From positions 1 to 50,832 of the forward strand of contig SKMK01000011.1 in NCBI GenBank assembly GCA_007121075.1: a stretch of 50,832 bases of DNA, written 5' to 3'. The position numbers and the translations under genes are program-made. The notes below the pieces were generated by a model. That model did no database searches, was not told the origin of the DNA, and saw nothing but the letters and a program-made list of their open reading frames with translations. The first letter of the stretch is position 1. The number at the start of each line of letters is the position of its first letter. The stretch comes from Syntrophomonadaceae bacterium. GTDB taxonomy: Bacteria > Bacillota > Dethiobacteria > DTU022. Shown one piece after another: positions 1 to 8,981 of this stretch.

Positions 1-60
1 CTAGTTATTGCTACACTGTGAATTTACAGCAGCAAAAACAGAAATAGGAAGGCCTTTTAA

Positions 61-2247
61 TCAGCAGTCCAGTGTGAAATAAAAAACTGAACCTTCGCCC
101 GGTTTCGACTCAGCCCAGATCTCGCCGCCGTGTCGTTCTATAATTCTTTGGATTATACTTAATCCGATACCGGTACCCGGGTATTCATCAAAAGAAGGCA
201 GGCGCTGGAAAGCATTGAATATTTTAGTAACATGTTTCACTTCAAAACCAATTCCATTGTCGGAAATGTAATAAACCGTTTTGCCGCCCCTGCTGGTTGC
301 ACCGAACTCTATCCAGATCATTTCATTTGAACCGGTAAATTTCCAGGCGTTATCGAGCAAGTTTTCCAGGGCAATACGCAGCAATGCGGCATCACCGGTT
401 GCAAACTGGTCCGGAGCAACAATAACTTCTGCCTGTCTGTGGGGATCTTTCTCCTGCAAGTGCCTGGTGTATGCTTCTACCATGGCGCTCAAATCAACCC
501 GTTCCCGGTGCAGCTCCTGCTGGGTTACCCGGGAAAGCTTGAGCAGAGCATCAATCAAGTCGCTCATCCGCCGGCTTGCCGAAACTACTCTTTGCAGGTA
601 GTTTCGGCCTTCTTCGTCAAGGCTGGAGCCATGGTCTTCAAGAACGGCCTTGCTAAACCCTTCTATACTGCGCAGCGGAGCCCGCAGGTCATGGGACACG
701 GAATAAGTAAACGCAGCAAGTTCCTTGTTAATCCACTCCAGCTCGGCAGTCCTCTCCTTAACTCTTTGTTCCAGTTCTTCATTAAGCTTTTTCAGTTCCT
801 GTTCTGCATTTTTTAAATTGGTTATATCGAGAGCTGTATCAATAACCCCTGCCAGCTGTCCCTCTTCATCATAGACCGGAGAGGCGGTAACCTGCCAGTA
901 GCGCCCTTCCGGTGAATTAATTATTCCCTGGCAAATACGACCCAGCTCAAGGGCTTTTTTGACATGGCATCCAGGACAGGGTTCTTCCCGTCCATACCAG
1001 GCTTCATAGCATTTCCGGTCCAGGTACTCTTCCGGATATTTCTGGTACATTTTTTCTGCTACCGGGTTGGCCCACTGTATATTCATCTCCGGATCTTTAT
1101 AGGTTACCAGCTCAGAGAGGTTTTCCAGGATAACTGTCTTTTCCCGCTGCTCTTTTTCCGCTGCTTCCTGCTGTTTTTTGGTTTCTGTTTTGTTCCTGGA
1201 AACTACCAGGGTACCGATTTGCCTGTCATTTTCATCTTTCAACAAGGTTATAAGCGCATCGGCCCAAATAGTGGAACCGTCCTTGCAATATTCCTCCACT
1301 TCGACCTGGACAGCCATATCTGAATCTGCACCACCCCTGCTATCCATGGCCACTAAACGATCATAACCCTTTAGAAATTTTTTCAGAGAATCGGGGGTCA
1401 TAGTTTCTTCCAGGTTCAGTGAAACAGCTTCTACCGGTTCCATGCCTTTGATCTTTTTAACAGCAGGGCTTACATATAAAAAGCGCATGTCAAGATCGAG
1501 GATGCTGATTATATCTGCGGTGTTATCGGCAATAAGGCGATATTTTTCTTCGCTTTCCAGCAGTTCGCTTTCAGTGGCCTTGCTCTTGTAATAAAATAAA
1601 ACCAGGGCCGAAGTAATAGCAAAAAACAAGAACGCCAAACTTAGGGCAATATTGCGCCTCAGGGCAATCACAGCCTCCAGGTCGGTTAAATAAACCCCGG
1701 TCCCGACAACCCACTCCCATGGTTCAAAACAAGCCACATAAGATAGTTTTTCTTCAAACCGGTCGGCTTCATCATAGTACTGCCAGGAATAAGAAACATG
1801 GCCCCCTCCCTGCTCCTTGCATATATTTACAAATTCCTGAAATAAAGGGAAACCTTCCGGGTCTTTAAAGTCATAGACATTTGCACCCTCCAAATCAGGC
1901 CTGAAAGGGTGAACAATCACGTGATGGTCAAAATCGATGATCCAAAAATAATCCTGGCCCTGCTCACCATAATGAAGTTCGCGAACCATCTGGCCTGCCT
2001 GCTTCCTGGCCTCTGAGGTACTTATAATTCCATCCTGTTCCAATTGATGGTAACGCTGCAGCACCGAAAGCCCGATATCCACCATTTCATTGGTATGATT
2101 CATTTTTTCCCGGTAAATATCATCCCTGAGAGAAGGCAGGATCAGAAAGATATAAAGAAAGACAATAACAATTAACAGGGTAAAAATAACAACCAGCAGT
2201 TTAAGGTAGTTTTTCTTTTCCACCCTTTCAGTTTCTCTTAAAGCCAT
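61..2247 (-). CDS. Cache-PAS-PAS sensor histidine kinase (orphan)
   Basis: Membrane-bound sensor kinase that should autophosphorylate on His and pass phosphate to an unidentified response regulator. Order in the 728 residues: TM helix about 15-38; periplasmic single-Cache domain about 40-195 (DYFWIIDFDH, VVGTGVYL); second TM about 197-218; PAS about 230-355; second PAS about 370-480; coiled coil about 480-510; HisKA with phospho-acceptor His519 in SVSHDLRAP; HATPase with N box (NLLDNAWKF), DNGIGF and GTGIGLS. The HisKA/HATPase type resembles phytochrome-like kinases. The second PAS carries a Cys cluster (PCPGCH) that might bind metal or sense redox. The start is the ATG at 2247 behind AGGAAAGG. 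No regulator gene adjoins it, so its partner and signal are unknown. The family call is firm. Confidence 0.92.
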   Translation of the reverse strand: MALRETERVEKKNYLKLLVVIFTLLIVIVFLYIFLILPSLRDDIYREKMNHTNEMVDIGLSVLQRYHQLEQDGIISTSEARKQAGQMVRELHYGEQGQDYFWIIDFDHHVIVHPFRPDLEGANVYDFKDPEGFPLFQEFVNICKEQGGGHVSYSWQYYDEADRFEEKLSYVACFEPWEWVVGTGVYLTDLEAVIALRRNIALSLAFLFFAITSALVLFYYKSKATESELLESEEKYRLIADNTADIISILDLDMRFLYVSPAVKKIKGMEPVEAVSLNLEETMTPDSLKKFLKGYDRLVAMDSRGGADSDMAVQVEVEEYCKDGSTIWADALITLLKDENDRQIGTLVVSRNKTETKKQQEAAEKEQREKTVILENLSELVTYKDPEMNIQWANPVAEKMYQKYPEEYLDRKCYEAWYGREEPCPGCHVKKALELGRICQGIINSPEGRYWQVTASPVYDEEGQLAGVIDTALDITNLKNAEQELKKLNEELEQRVKERTAELEWINKELAAFTYSVSHDLRAPLRSIEGFSKAVLEDHGSSLDEEGRNYLQRVVSASRRMSDLIDALLKLSRVTQQELHRERVDLSAMVEAYTRHLQEKDPHRQAEVIVAPDQFATGDAALLRIALENLLDNAWKFTGSNEMIWIEFGATSRGGKTVYYISDNGIGFEVKHVTKIFNAFQRLPSFDEYPGTGIGLSIIQRIIERHGGEIWAESKPGEGSVFYFTLDC

Positions 2248-2409
2248 AAGTGCTACCTTTCCTAAGAGACCTCCATGCCGGGGAAGTTGCTAGACCGCCA
2301 TCATAATTATGGCAAGTTTTTAAATTACTGAATAAAGTTGCAACATATTGGTTAGAAGTTCTTTTTATAATAATTACAACAGTATAAACTCTTACAAGCT
2401 CATTAAAAA

Positions 2410-3735
2410 TTAGCCAACCCGGAAAAATGATTCGTCAAAATCAGGATTGTCTTCATAGCGGGACATGAAAAAGCCGGGCAGTTGATCGGCCTGTTCAAAC
2501 AAACCGGGATCCAGCTCGATGCCGGCCTGTTTAAAAACATCCACAATTTCCTGCGGGTCCGGGGGACATCCTTTTATAGCAAGCATTTTCTCGATATTCG
2601 GGTGCTTTCTGTTTTTTTTATGCATGCACTGTCCAATCAGGATTGTCGCTCCCATACCGGGAGATGGTTCCATTTTTTTCCCGGTAAGCACTTCAACATT
2701 ATCCCAAGGCTCCCCCTGCCAGGCTTGCCTGATTGCAGCCAGGATTAACCCGTTTAAACCGGAACAATATGTGCACATGGTGTCGTCAAATTTTCGGTAG
2801 AAAAGCCCCTGCAGTCCCTGCCTGGCCAGCGCTCCAGGCATTTCGCCCCTGTCATCGCTTAAATAAGCAAAATCGTACTCGTGATACGATGATATTTCTT
2901 CAATGTTTTCTCCGGATATTTCCAGATCGGACAAATCGGCAGGCCGCCCGGACCTGGCGGCAGCCCTGGCCAGGTGGCTCACATTAGAGGGTTCATGGCC
3001 CAGCAGTTTTGCACCGACCATATCGGCGGACAAAATATCCGGAGATGCCACCAGGAGATTACTCCTTCTCATTTTACCGTCAAAAGCCGGCCCCCGCTCC
3101 AGGCTGTAAATGCCGTCGATTACCGTCAAAGCTGGAGGCATAGGATCGGCTATCCTCGATATATAATAGTGGAGGTCATGGTTGGGATCGGGGCTGTGGC
3201 ATTTTTTGCGGGACGCGAAATTAATTGTACCTTTAAGGTTTTTCAAACCCAGGCTAACCACAGTCTGGTTATGGGACTTCAGGACAGGTATGTTTATCAA
3301 AAAATCGCTTTCCAGGATATCCTGGTTAAACTTCAGATAAACTCCGTTTTCCAGCTCAATATCCTTGAAAGGCCTCTTCATAATATTTATGCGTTTAATG
3401 CCGTAACGTTCGCTTAACCGGTTATAACCAAGGCTCTCAAAAGCATGGGCCGGTGTTTTTTCATCTCGCGGATCGGCAACAATCCCTTCCCCAATCGTAA
3501 TATCATCAATCCCGTATTCCTTAAGCAGGACGACCGTATCTTCAATTACCCTGGAGGTGGTAATTACGCCCCACTTTGGAAACGGGCAGCTCCTGGTCCA
3601 AAATACAATATTGGGTTTAATAAAAACCCGCATCCCCGGGCGAAAGTATTCACTTCCACCGCAATCAAGAATGGCTTTTTTTACTGAATAATAGGGTTTT
3701 TCATAACGGACAACAGATACTTTTTCTATTTTCAA
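2410..3735 (-). CDS. DUF362 domain protein
   Basis: DUF362-family protein of unknown function; the family is common in anaerobes and often associated with iron-sulfur proteins. Family hallmarks visible are the N-terminal stretch KPNIVFWTRSCPFP, the motif DFLINIPVLKSHN near residue 160, and GLKNLKGTINF just after it. Cysteines occur in SCPFP, MCTYCSG and QCMHKK, but there is no canonical ferredoxin motif. The frame is open back to an ATG at 3792. I prefer the TTG at 3735, because AGGGGG lies about 10 bases before it and the first residues then read (M)KIEKVSVVRYE, a normal start for this family. It stands alone: about 160 bp separate it from the kinase and about 330 bp from thiN. Confidence 0.85.
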   Translation of the reverse strand: MKIEKVSVVRYEKPYYSVKKAILDCGGSEYFRPGMRVFIKPNIVFWTRSCPFPKWGVITTSRVIEDTVVLLKEYGIDDITIGEGIVADPRDEKTPAHAFESLGYNRLSERYGIKRINIMKRPFKDIELENGVYLKFNQDILESDFLINIPVLKSHNQTVVSLGLKNLKGTINFASRKKCHSPDPNHDLHYYISRIADPMPPALTVIDGIYSLERGPAFDGKMRRSNLLVASPDILSADMVGAKLLGHEPSNVSHLARAAARSGRPADLSDLEISGENIEEISSYHEYDFAYLSDDRGEMPGALARQGLQGLFYRKFDDTMCTYCSGLNGLILAAIRQAWQGEPWDNVEVLTGKKMEPSPGMGATILIGQCMHKKNRKHPNIEKMLAIKGCPPDPQEIVDVFKQAGIELDPGLFEQADQLPGFFMSRYEDNPDFDESFFRVG

Positions 3736-4068
3736 CTCGCCATGTCCCCCTATTTTATAAGCCGGTATACCGGCAAACAAAAGCATAGCCACTTGCCGGG
3801 TTCCCAGGCTGTCTCTAAAGCAGGTTCACTAAATCATACCGTTTATAAACCATAGCCATCAAACCAACCATCAATAGTTTGAAGGAAGTAATTATCTGCT
3901 TGAGTAATGTAAAGAGACTGTTTTTAAAGAAGCCCGGTTACCCTTTCGATTAGTTTCTTTGAATCTCCGGTACGTAAATGAGCCCAAGTTTTGCCCGGGT
4001 AAAGGAGGTTCTTACCCGAGGCCAGATCAGTTTATTGTCCGGGTCCCGGGACGGTTACAGGCCCCGAC

Positions 4069-4734
4069 TCAACCTTCCGTGTTTTTCCCGGCCCTGCTAT
4101 GAACGGCAAGCAATAAACCAGACTTTACTGATACTACGGCCCTCCCGGCTTCCAGTTCATTGCTCAAACCCAGGGTTGAAGCAAAATTGAGGCTTCCCTT
4201 ACGAAGAGGATATTTCAAACCTTCGGTTGTTATCCCCCCGGCCTCGCTGGTAAGGGCAAACAGCGAGAAGTAATCTCCACGGTTTCCTTCAACCACCGCT
4301 TGATTATCAATCATAAACACTTCCTGGCTTCGATCGACTATTTTAGCCGGGATACCGTGCTGGAAGGGGATATAAAGCAATAGGATATTGATCAAGGCAT
4401 GATCAACCCGGGAACCGCCCAGGGCTCCGATAATCAAAATTCGGCCGGGGTTCATCTCCACCGCTTTGTCAATGGCCAGCTCCAGGTCTGATTTATCCTT
4501 GGCCGAAGGATGTTTGATCAGCCTGGGATCGAGTTTTTCAATCATCTCTTTATCTTCGGGCTTTAACGAATCCATATCCCCGATCACCAGGTCCGGTTTA
4601 AGCCCCATAGCCAGGGTGTATCCACAACCCCCGTTGACACATATAATAAAATCGCTTTCTTCAACCAGGTTTTTGTAAAAATTCAAATCTTCCAGATCGC
4701 CGTTAGCCACAACAACTATTCTTTTTGCAGACAT
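4069..4734 (-). CDS. thiN: Thiamine pyrophosphokinase
   Basis: Cytosolic enzyme transferring pyrophosphate from ATP to thiamine, giving thiamine diphosphate, the cofactor needed by the 2-oxoacid:ferredoxin oxidoreductase encoded later in the window. The 221 residues have the usual length and motifs: NGG near residue 34, GDMDS near 52, KDKSDLELA near 79 (acidic Mg/ATP site) and GGSRVDH near 104. The C-terminal part, with LKYPLRKGSLNFASTLGLSNEL, is the thiamine-binding half. The start is the ATG at 4734 behind AGAGG. It lies 69 bp downstream of the aminotransferase gene and may be the last gene of that run. Gram-positive thiN is usually near rpe or rsgA, so this setting is different. Confidence 0.93.
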   Translation of the reverse strand: MSAKRIVVVANGDLEDLNFYKNLVEESDFIICVNGGCGYTLAMGLKPDLVIGDMDSLKPEDKEMIEKLDPRLIKHPSAKDKSDLELAIDKAVEMNPGRILIIGALGGSRVDHALINILLLYIPFQHGIPAKIVDRSQEVFMIDNQAVVEGNRGDYFSLFALTSEAGGITTEGLKYPLRKGSLNFASTLGLSNELEAGRAVVSVKSGLLLAVHSRAGKNTEG

Positions 4735-4803
4735 CGAGCAGACCTCTTTTCAGCCCTTAACTTTCTTTCAAATACACCCTGTTGCCAGCGGGTCAAAAAT
4801 TCA

Positions 4804-6000
4804 TCACCCGAAATCATTACCCGGGTCAAAGTTGTTTAAAAATTTTTCCAGGCGAGACAGGCCCTCTTTAAGATTTTCCATCGAACAGGCATAAGATATC
4901 CTGATGTACCCTTCTGCACCCGCCCCAAAATCAATACCAGGCGTTACGGCCACGCCGGCTTCTTCGAGGATACGCAAGGCAAATGAGTAAGAATCGCTGG
5001 TATACCGTTTAACATTGGCCATCATATAAAATGCTCCGTCCGGAAGCCTGGCCGGAGCTATATCCATTTTCTGAAGGGCCCGGTACAGGTAGATGCGGCG
5101 CTCGTTATAATCGCTGAATCGCTTTTCAAGAACTTCAGGTGTCTCCTGCAGGGCGGCGATACCGGCTGACTGGATAAAATTGCAGGCACATATAAACAGG
5201 TTTTGCTGTAGTTTTTGCATTTTCCTGACCATGTCAACCGGCGCAATCAGGTAACCGAGGCGCCATCCTGTCATTATATTGCGCTTGGAAAAACCGTTTA
5301 TAACTATTGCCTGATCAGTAAATTCCATGATGGACCGATCACGGTTTCCGTAATTTATACCATGGTATACTTCATCTGAAACAATACAGGGGCCCAGTTC
5401 GGCAAGTTCTTGCAGCTCTGTTTCTCCCAGGACCGCACCGGTGGGATTGGCCGGTGAATTAATCAGGATTCCCTTTACTTCCGGGCCAAGATATTTTTTT
5501 ACCTTATGAGCCTTTAATTTGAAAGCATCTTCTTCGCGGACCGGAACCGGTACGGGTTCAGCTCTCACATAGCGAATAAAATTTGGATAACAGGCATAAT
5601 AGGGATCGGGGATAATAATGCGATCACCGGCGTCCAGTAAGACCGAAAAGGCAAGAAGCATCGCTGCCGATGAACCGGAAGTAACAATGATTTGTTCCGG
5701 GCTAATATCAATTCCATACAGGCGTTTATGGTAAGCCGCTATTTCTTCCCTGAGTTCCATTTTGCCCAGGCTGTGTGTATAGCAGGTATCATTATTATGG
5801 AGGGCGTTAACGGCTGCTTCTTTAATCGCTGCCGGTGTTTCTCCGCCCGGCTCTCCCAGTTCCAGGTGAATAACTGAATTCCCCTGCGATTCAAGCTGTT
5901 GGGCCTTTTCCAGTATCTCCATAGCCAGGAAAGGCTTTATTTGAGCAATCCTTTCCGGGTAGCCCAGGTTCTGATCCAGATCTGGGTAACGCCCGTTCAT
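4804..6000 (-). CDS. PLP-dependent aminotransferase, class I/II
   Basis: Fold-type I aminotransferase of the aspartate/aromatic group, which moves an amino group between an amino acid and a 2-oxoacid. Its 398 residues include VTSGSSAAM for phosphate anchoring, NSPANPTGAV, SDEVYHGINY, and GFSKRNIMTGWRLGY with the Schiff-base Lys at 239. The substrate cannot be read from sequence; aspartate, alanine and aromatic amino acids are all possible. The start ATG at 6000 has GGAGG upstream, only 3 bp after the CBS-protein stop, so the genes are probably co-transcribed. The CBS protein beside it could act as a nucleotide-sensing partner, but that is inference. Confidence 0.93.
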   Translation of the reverse strand: MNGRYPDLDQNLGYPERIAQIKPFLAMEILEKAQQLESQGNSVIHLELGEPGGETPAAIKEAAVNALHNNDTCYTHSLGKMELREEIAAYHKRLYGIDISPEQIIVTSGSSAAMLLAFSVLLDAGDRIIIPDPYYACYPNFIRYVRAEPVPVPVREEDAFKLKAHKVKKYLGPEVKGILINSPANPTGAVLGETELQELAELGPCIVSDEVYHGINYGNRDRSIMEFTDQAIVINGFSKRNIMTGWRLGYLIAPVDMVRKMQKLQQNLFICACNFIQSAGIAALQETPEVLEKRFSDYNERRIYLYRALQKMDIAPARLPDGAFYMMANVKRYTSDSYSFALRILEEAGVAVTPGIDFGAGAEGYIRISYACSMENLKEGLSRLEKFLNNFDPGNDFG

Positions 6001-6003
6001 AAA

Positions 6004-6441
6004 TTAACCTCCTTCTACTCTTGAGCCTGTACTTTCATTTTCCCGGATTAATTCAACACAGTATGTAATTATTTCTCTACGCCTTACAATGCCGATAAAA
6101 ACTCCCTGATCATCAACCACCGGGACAAAATTTTGTTCGCTGGCCACGCTCAACAGGTCGACAATACGGGAATCAATACGCACCGGCTTGTTTTTAACAT
6201 GGAAAGTTATATCTTTCAGCATAATTTTTTCCATACCATTGAGATCAAGGTTTTCTGTGTTTTTCAATTTCCAGAGCAAATCTCCTTCTGTAATGGTCCC
6301 CGCATAGCAACCCTGCTCGTCTACCAGAGGCACCGCAGAATAACTTTGGCGCTCCATCTTTTCCAGAGCCTGGCGCATTGATGTTTTAGGGGTTAAATAA
6401 ACCACTTCATTCTTGGGAATTAAAAAAAAGGCAACTTTCAT
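6004..6441 (-). CDS. CBS-pair domain protein
   Basis: Small stand-alone protein of 145 residues made almost only of two CBS domains, about residues 12-65 and 78-135. CBS pairs usually bind adenosine nucleotides or SAM and act as energy sensors. The pattern TSMRQALEKMERQSYSAVP followed by DEQGCYAGTITEGDLL, repeated as IDSRIVDLLSVAS then DDQGVFIGIVRRREII, fits both halves. There is no catalytic domain. It lies between a GNAT gene (6 bp upstream) and an aminotransferase gene (3 bp downstream), so it is in the middle of an operon. Its partner and ligand are unknown. Confidence 0.9.
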   Translation of the reverse strand: MKVAFFLIPKNEVVYLTPKTSMRQALEKMERQSYSAVPLVDEQGCYAGTITEGDLLWKLKNTENLDLNGMEKIMLKDITFHVKNKPVRIDSRIVDLLSVASEQNFVPVVDDQGVFIGIVRRREIITYCVELIRENESTGSRVEGG

Positions 6442-6447
6442 TTCTGA

Positions 6448-6849
6448 TCAAAACTCCTCTGCTTCATTGTCTATCATACCGCCGCCAATAATCCTGAACC
6501 CGGCTTTACGGTACAGGTCGGTAAGTTCCGGCTCAAACAATACATTAACTGTCTTAATATTATCTTCCCTGATTTTTTTTAATATCATTTTTAAAAGGGC
6601 CAGGGCAATTCCCCGTCCCTGGTAATTGGGGTGAACGAGCAGGTTTCGGACCAGGGCATCATCCACTCCATCGCTGATCACATCGACAAAACCGGCCAGG
6701 AACTCATTATCGAAGCAAGCTGCTGTCAGGTAAGTATTGCCAACTATTTTTTTAAGCTTTTCTTTCCTGGCATCCCAGCCGACAGCATTTCTGAGCGCCG
6801 CGACATCTTCTGCCTGGAGTTTAGGATTATAAGCATAATTCAGGCGCAC
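6448..6849 (-). CDS. GNAT-family N-acetyltransferase
   Basis: Single GNAT domain of 133 residues that should transfer an acetyl group from acetyl-CoA to an amine or protein N-terminus. The acetyl-CoA pyrophosphate loop is PNYQGRGIALALL (about residues 75-87), and the C-terminal DLYRKAGF with FEPELTDL is typical of the family. The substrate is unknown. It starts at a GTG (6849) with AGGGGTGA directly upstream; no ATG in frame is better placed. It is the first gene of the GNAT-CBS-aminotransferase-(thiN) run, with a TATAAT-type promoter about 30 bp upstream. Confidence 0.9.
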   Translation of the reverse strand: MRLNYAYNPKLQAEDVAALRNAVGWDARKEKLKKIVGNTYLTAACFDNEFLAGFVDVISDGVDDALVRNLLVHPNYQGRGIALALLKMILKKIREDNIKTVNVLFEPELTDLYRKAGFRIIGGGMIDNEAEEF

Positions 6850-6879
6850 CTGTTCACCCCTGGTTAATATTCTTTAGTA

Positions 6880-6910
6880 ATTATAACATTTGTGTGTTTT
6901 CATAAAACAC
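6880..6910 (-). promoter_or_regulatory. Promoter with palindromic operator-like site before the GNAT operon
   Basis: On the minus strand a perfect -10 box TATAAT occupies 6885-6880, about 30 bp before the GTG of the GNAT gene. Upstream of it, covering the spacer and -35 position, is the perfect inverted repeat GTGTTTT-CAT-AAAACAC (6894-6910). The -35 itself is poor (GTTTTA-like), as often seen for regulated promoters. A dimeric regulator bound to the repeat would affect transcription. This is read from sequence only. Confidence 0.5.
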
Positions 6911-7002
6911 TCGAATATTTTTTTAATCAAAACAATTCTTTTCCAGGCCGGCCTAAAAATTACAGGCAGCTTCAAACATGGGCACGAGCAATACCCGAAA
7001 GC

Positions 7003-7146
7003 TTAAACTCTTGCCTGCTGCTTTCCCTGCCACCCTTTCCAGGCGCTCTGCTAAGACAGGTTCCCTGCGTCACAGACAAGGCATATCCGGCATATACCTT
7101 TAAAACGTTCCCTGGCCTGCTCATGAATTGCTCTCAGATCATCCAT
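7003..7146 (-). pseudogene. Decayed 5' fragment of an FMN-dependent alpha-hydroxy-acid dehydrogenase
   Basis: From an ATG at 7146, with GGGAGG upstream, the minus strand reads MDDLRAIHEQARERFKGIC followed by RICLVCD, then a TAG stop at 7053-7051. This matches the distinctive N-terminus of clostridial FMN-dependent alpha-hydroxy-acid oxidising proteins, where a helix is followed by G-(Y/F)-CRVCPVC and then ACAGEVPGMGG. Beyond the stop, in a shifted frame, PGKGG (7043-7029) and later SSRQEFK line up with PGMGG and the SSF(K/R) that follow in intact proteins. The rest of the roughly 330-residue enzyme is absent. I read this as a frameshifted, truncated remnant; a true 31-residue Cys-rich peptide is the alternative. 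The match is from memory of the family. Confidence 0.45.
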
Positions 7147-7244
7147 CAAGCCCGCCTCCCTGCCCCGGTCAATAATTAATGCCATAACACATTTTATAGG
7201 GGCTATATTTTTTGTCAATAGCAAAATAGCCGATCCTAAGAATA

Positions 7245-7277
7245 AAGCCTCCCCTGTATTTCCGCCTGGGGAGGCTT
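7245..7277 (-). terminator. Intrinsic terminator of cstA
   Basis: Perfect 10-bp stem AAGCCTCCCC / GGGGAGGCTT with a 13-nt loop, starting 46 bp after the cstA stop. On the minus strand it runs into TTTATTCTT. The A-rich flank on the other side could let it work in both directions, although no plus-strand gene needs it. The rest of the 6850-7322 gap holds the GNAT promoter and the pseudogene fragment. Confidence 0.8.
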
Positions 7278-7322
7278 TACTTCAAAGCACTTACTGTTTT
7301 TTCTTAATTTAACTCCGATTCA

Positions 7323-8981
7323 TTATACTTCCACGCCTGGTTTTTCCAGGGGTTCAACTCCTTTTTCTTTCCAGGTCGACACGGCTATTATAACTATACC
7401 GACCCCGCAAAGGAAGATAACACCGCCAATTACAACTAGCGCCCACTGTTCATTTGGTAAGTAGTTTAAAAAAATTTGATGGACCATTGCTGTCATTGAG
7501 GTAACGATCATGATTACAAAAGGTATTATATAATAACCAGTCGGCCTGCGCATCATCTTAAGAAACACGCCCGCAGCTAAAAGGGCTATCCCGGCCAGAA
7601 TCTGGTTAGCAGCGCCAAACAGAGGCCATAAAACCATCCCGTAGCCGGTCATAGCCAGGTAAATGATCACGGCCCAACCAGGTAAAAGGGATATGGTTTT
7701 GTCCCTAAAAAATGCCGGAATACCAAAAGTAACAGTGCTTTCAGCAAAAGCAATCCGGGTAAAACGCATCGCTGAATCAAGGGTAGTCATGGCAAAACTT
7801 TTAGCCACTACAGCAAAAAAGGCTGCTCCAAAAACTGCAGGAATGCCAAGCGGGACGAGGAAAGCTCCTCCGCCCTGGGCAAATATCGCCGGCCATGCCG
7901 CCGCGCCCCAGGCGGCATATGATTCGGAATAACCGGCCACACCCAGTCCGACTACAGCTGTCAACAGGGCTATAACCGCCAGGTACCCTTCCCCGAGCAT
8001 AGAACCGAACCCGACTGCTCTGGCATCACGTTCATTTTTAAGCTGCTTCGGTGTAGTTCCGCTGCCGACAATAGAGTGCCAGCCAGAGATGGCCCCGCAG
8101 GCTATGGTAATCATCACAAAAGGCCAGATCGGCGGGGCCCCGGCAGGGGCAATCCTGATTGCCGGTGCAGCCAGCTGACCGCCACCGATAACAGCAAGGG
8201 CTACAATTCCGATTGTGGCAGCACTAAGGGCAATCACCAGCTGAATGCCGTTGATAAAATCGCGGGGCTGGACCAACAACCACACCGGGAGCCGGGCGGC
8301 GATAATCATGTAAACCAGGAGGATGATTACCCAGGTATTGTAATTTAAAGCCAGGGGATATTGAACTCCAAGGGCTATTACAGCATACATAATCACAACA
8401 GCAATAACAGCAGACAGGTACAGGTTAACCTTCCACTTGTAGCGGACCATCAGCCCGATAAAAATAGCGAGCGGTATCTCAATCCATACAGAATAGACTG
8501 CTGCCGGAAAGGCTTCAGCCAAAACGGCAATCACATGGACAAACACTGCAGAAACAAGAACAAGCAGGAAAAAGACGACAACATACATTAACTGCATCGC
8601 CCTTTCCCCCAGCAGATCCTTGAGAAAATCAGCTACTCCCCGTCCATCATGGCGCAGCGATGCAACCAGGGCTCCAAAATCATGAACAGCACCGATAAAA
8701 ATAGTGCCCAAAATAATCCACAACAGTGCCGGAAACCAGCCCCATATCGCAGCAACAATCGGCCCTACTATCGGGGCAGCTCCGGCAATTGAAGTAAAAT
8801 GATGGCCCATGACTACGGGCTTTTCGGTGGGGACAAACTCAAAGTCATCCTGGTATTTATAAGCCGGGGTTTCACGGTTCGGATCAAGCTGCCATATCTT
8901 ATCTGCCAGGAATTTCGCATAAAAGCGGTATGATAAAACATAGAGCACAATAGCCACAATTACAAATAACAGGGCATGCAC
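7323..8981 (-). CDS. cstA: Carbon starvation protein CstA family transporter
   Basis: Polytopic membrane protein of 552 residues. CstA relatives take up peptides or pyruvate, so this is probably a carbon-scavenging importer. Visible family motifs are GHHFTSIAGAAPIVGP near residue 59, a helix with GAVHDFGAL, and the central HSIVGSGTTPKQLKNERDA, followed by many hydrophobic helices to the C-terminus. It is shorter than the approximately 700-residue E. coli CstA and matches the shorter Gram-positive type. The start is the ATG at 8981 behind AAAGGAGG. It is monocistronic, bounded by terminators at 7245-7277 and 9322-9357. No LytS/LytTR-type regulator pair, which often accompanies such genes, is next to it. 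Confidence 0.93.
   Translation of the reverse strand: MHALLFVIVAIVLYVLSYRFYAKFLADKIWQLDPNRETPAYKYQDDFEFVPTEKPVVMGHHFTSIAGAAPIVGPIVAAIWGWFPALLWIILGTIFIGAVHDFGALVASLRHDGRGVADFLKDLLGERAMQLMYVVVFFLLVLVSAVFVHVIAVLAEAFPAAVYSVWIEIPLAIFIGLMVRYKWKVNLYLSAVIAVVIMYAVIALGVQYPLALNYNTWVIILLVYMIIAARLPVWLLVQPRDFINGIQLVIALSAATIGIVALAVIGGGQLAAPAIRIAPAGAPPIWPFVMITIACGAISGWHSIVGSGTTPKQLKNERDARAVGFGSMLGEGYLAVIALLTAVVGLGVAGYSESYAAWGAAAWPAIFAQGGGAFLVPLGIPAVFGAAFFAVVAKSFAMTTLDSAMRFTRIAFAESTVTFGIPAFFRDKTISLLPGWAVIIYLAMTGYGMVLWPLFGAANQILAGIALLAAGVFLKMMRRPTGYYIIPFVIMIVTSMTAMVHQIFLNYLPNEQWALVVIGGVIFLCGVGIVIIAVSTWKEKGVEPLEKPGVEV

Noticed and set aside
3978-4190. Plus-strand frame of 70 codons and a nearby CCGGGTAA/TTACCCG hairpin enclosing AGGAGG
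   Set aside because: The frame overlaps the 3' end of thiN and resembles nothing. The hairpin (about 3993-4018) has no T run on either strand and no gene start at the right distance.
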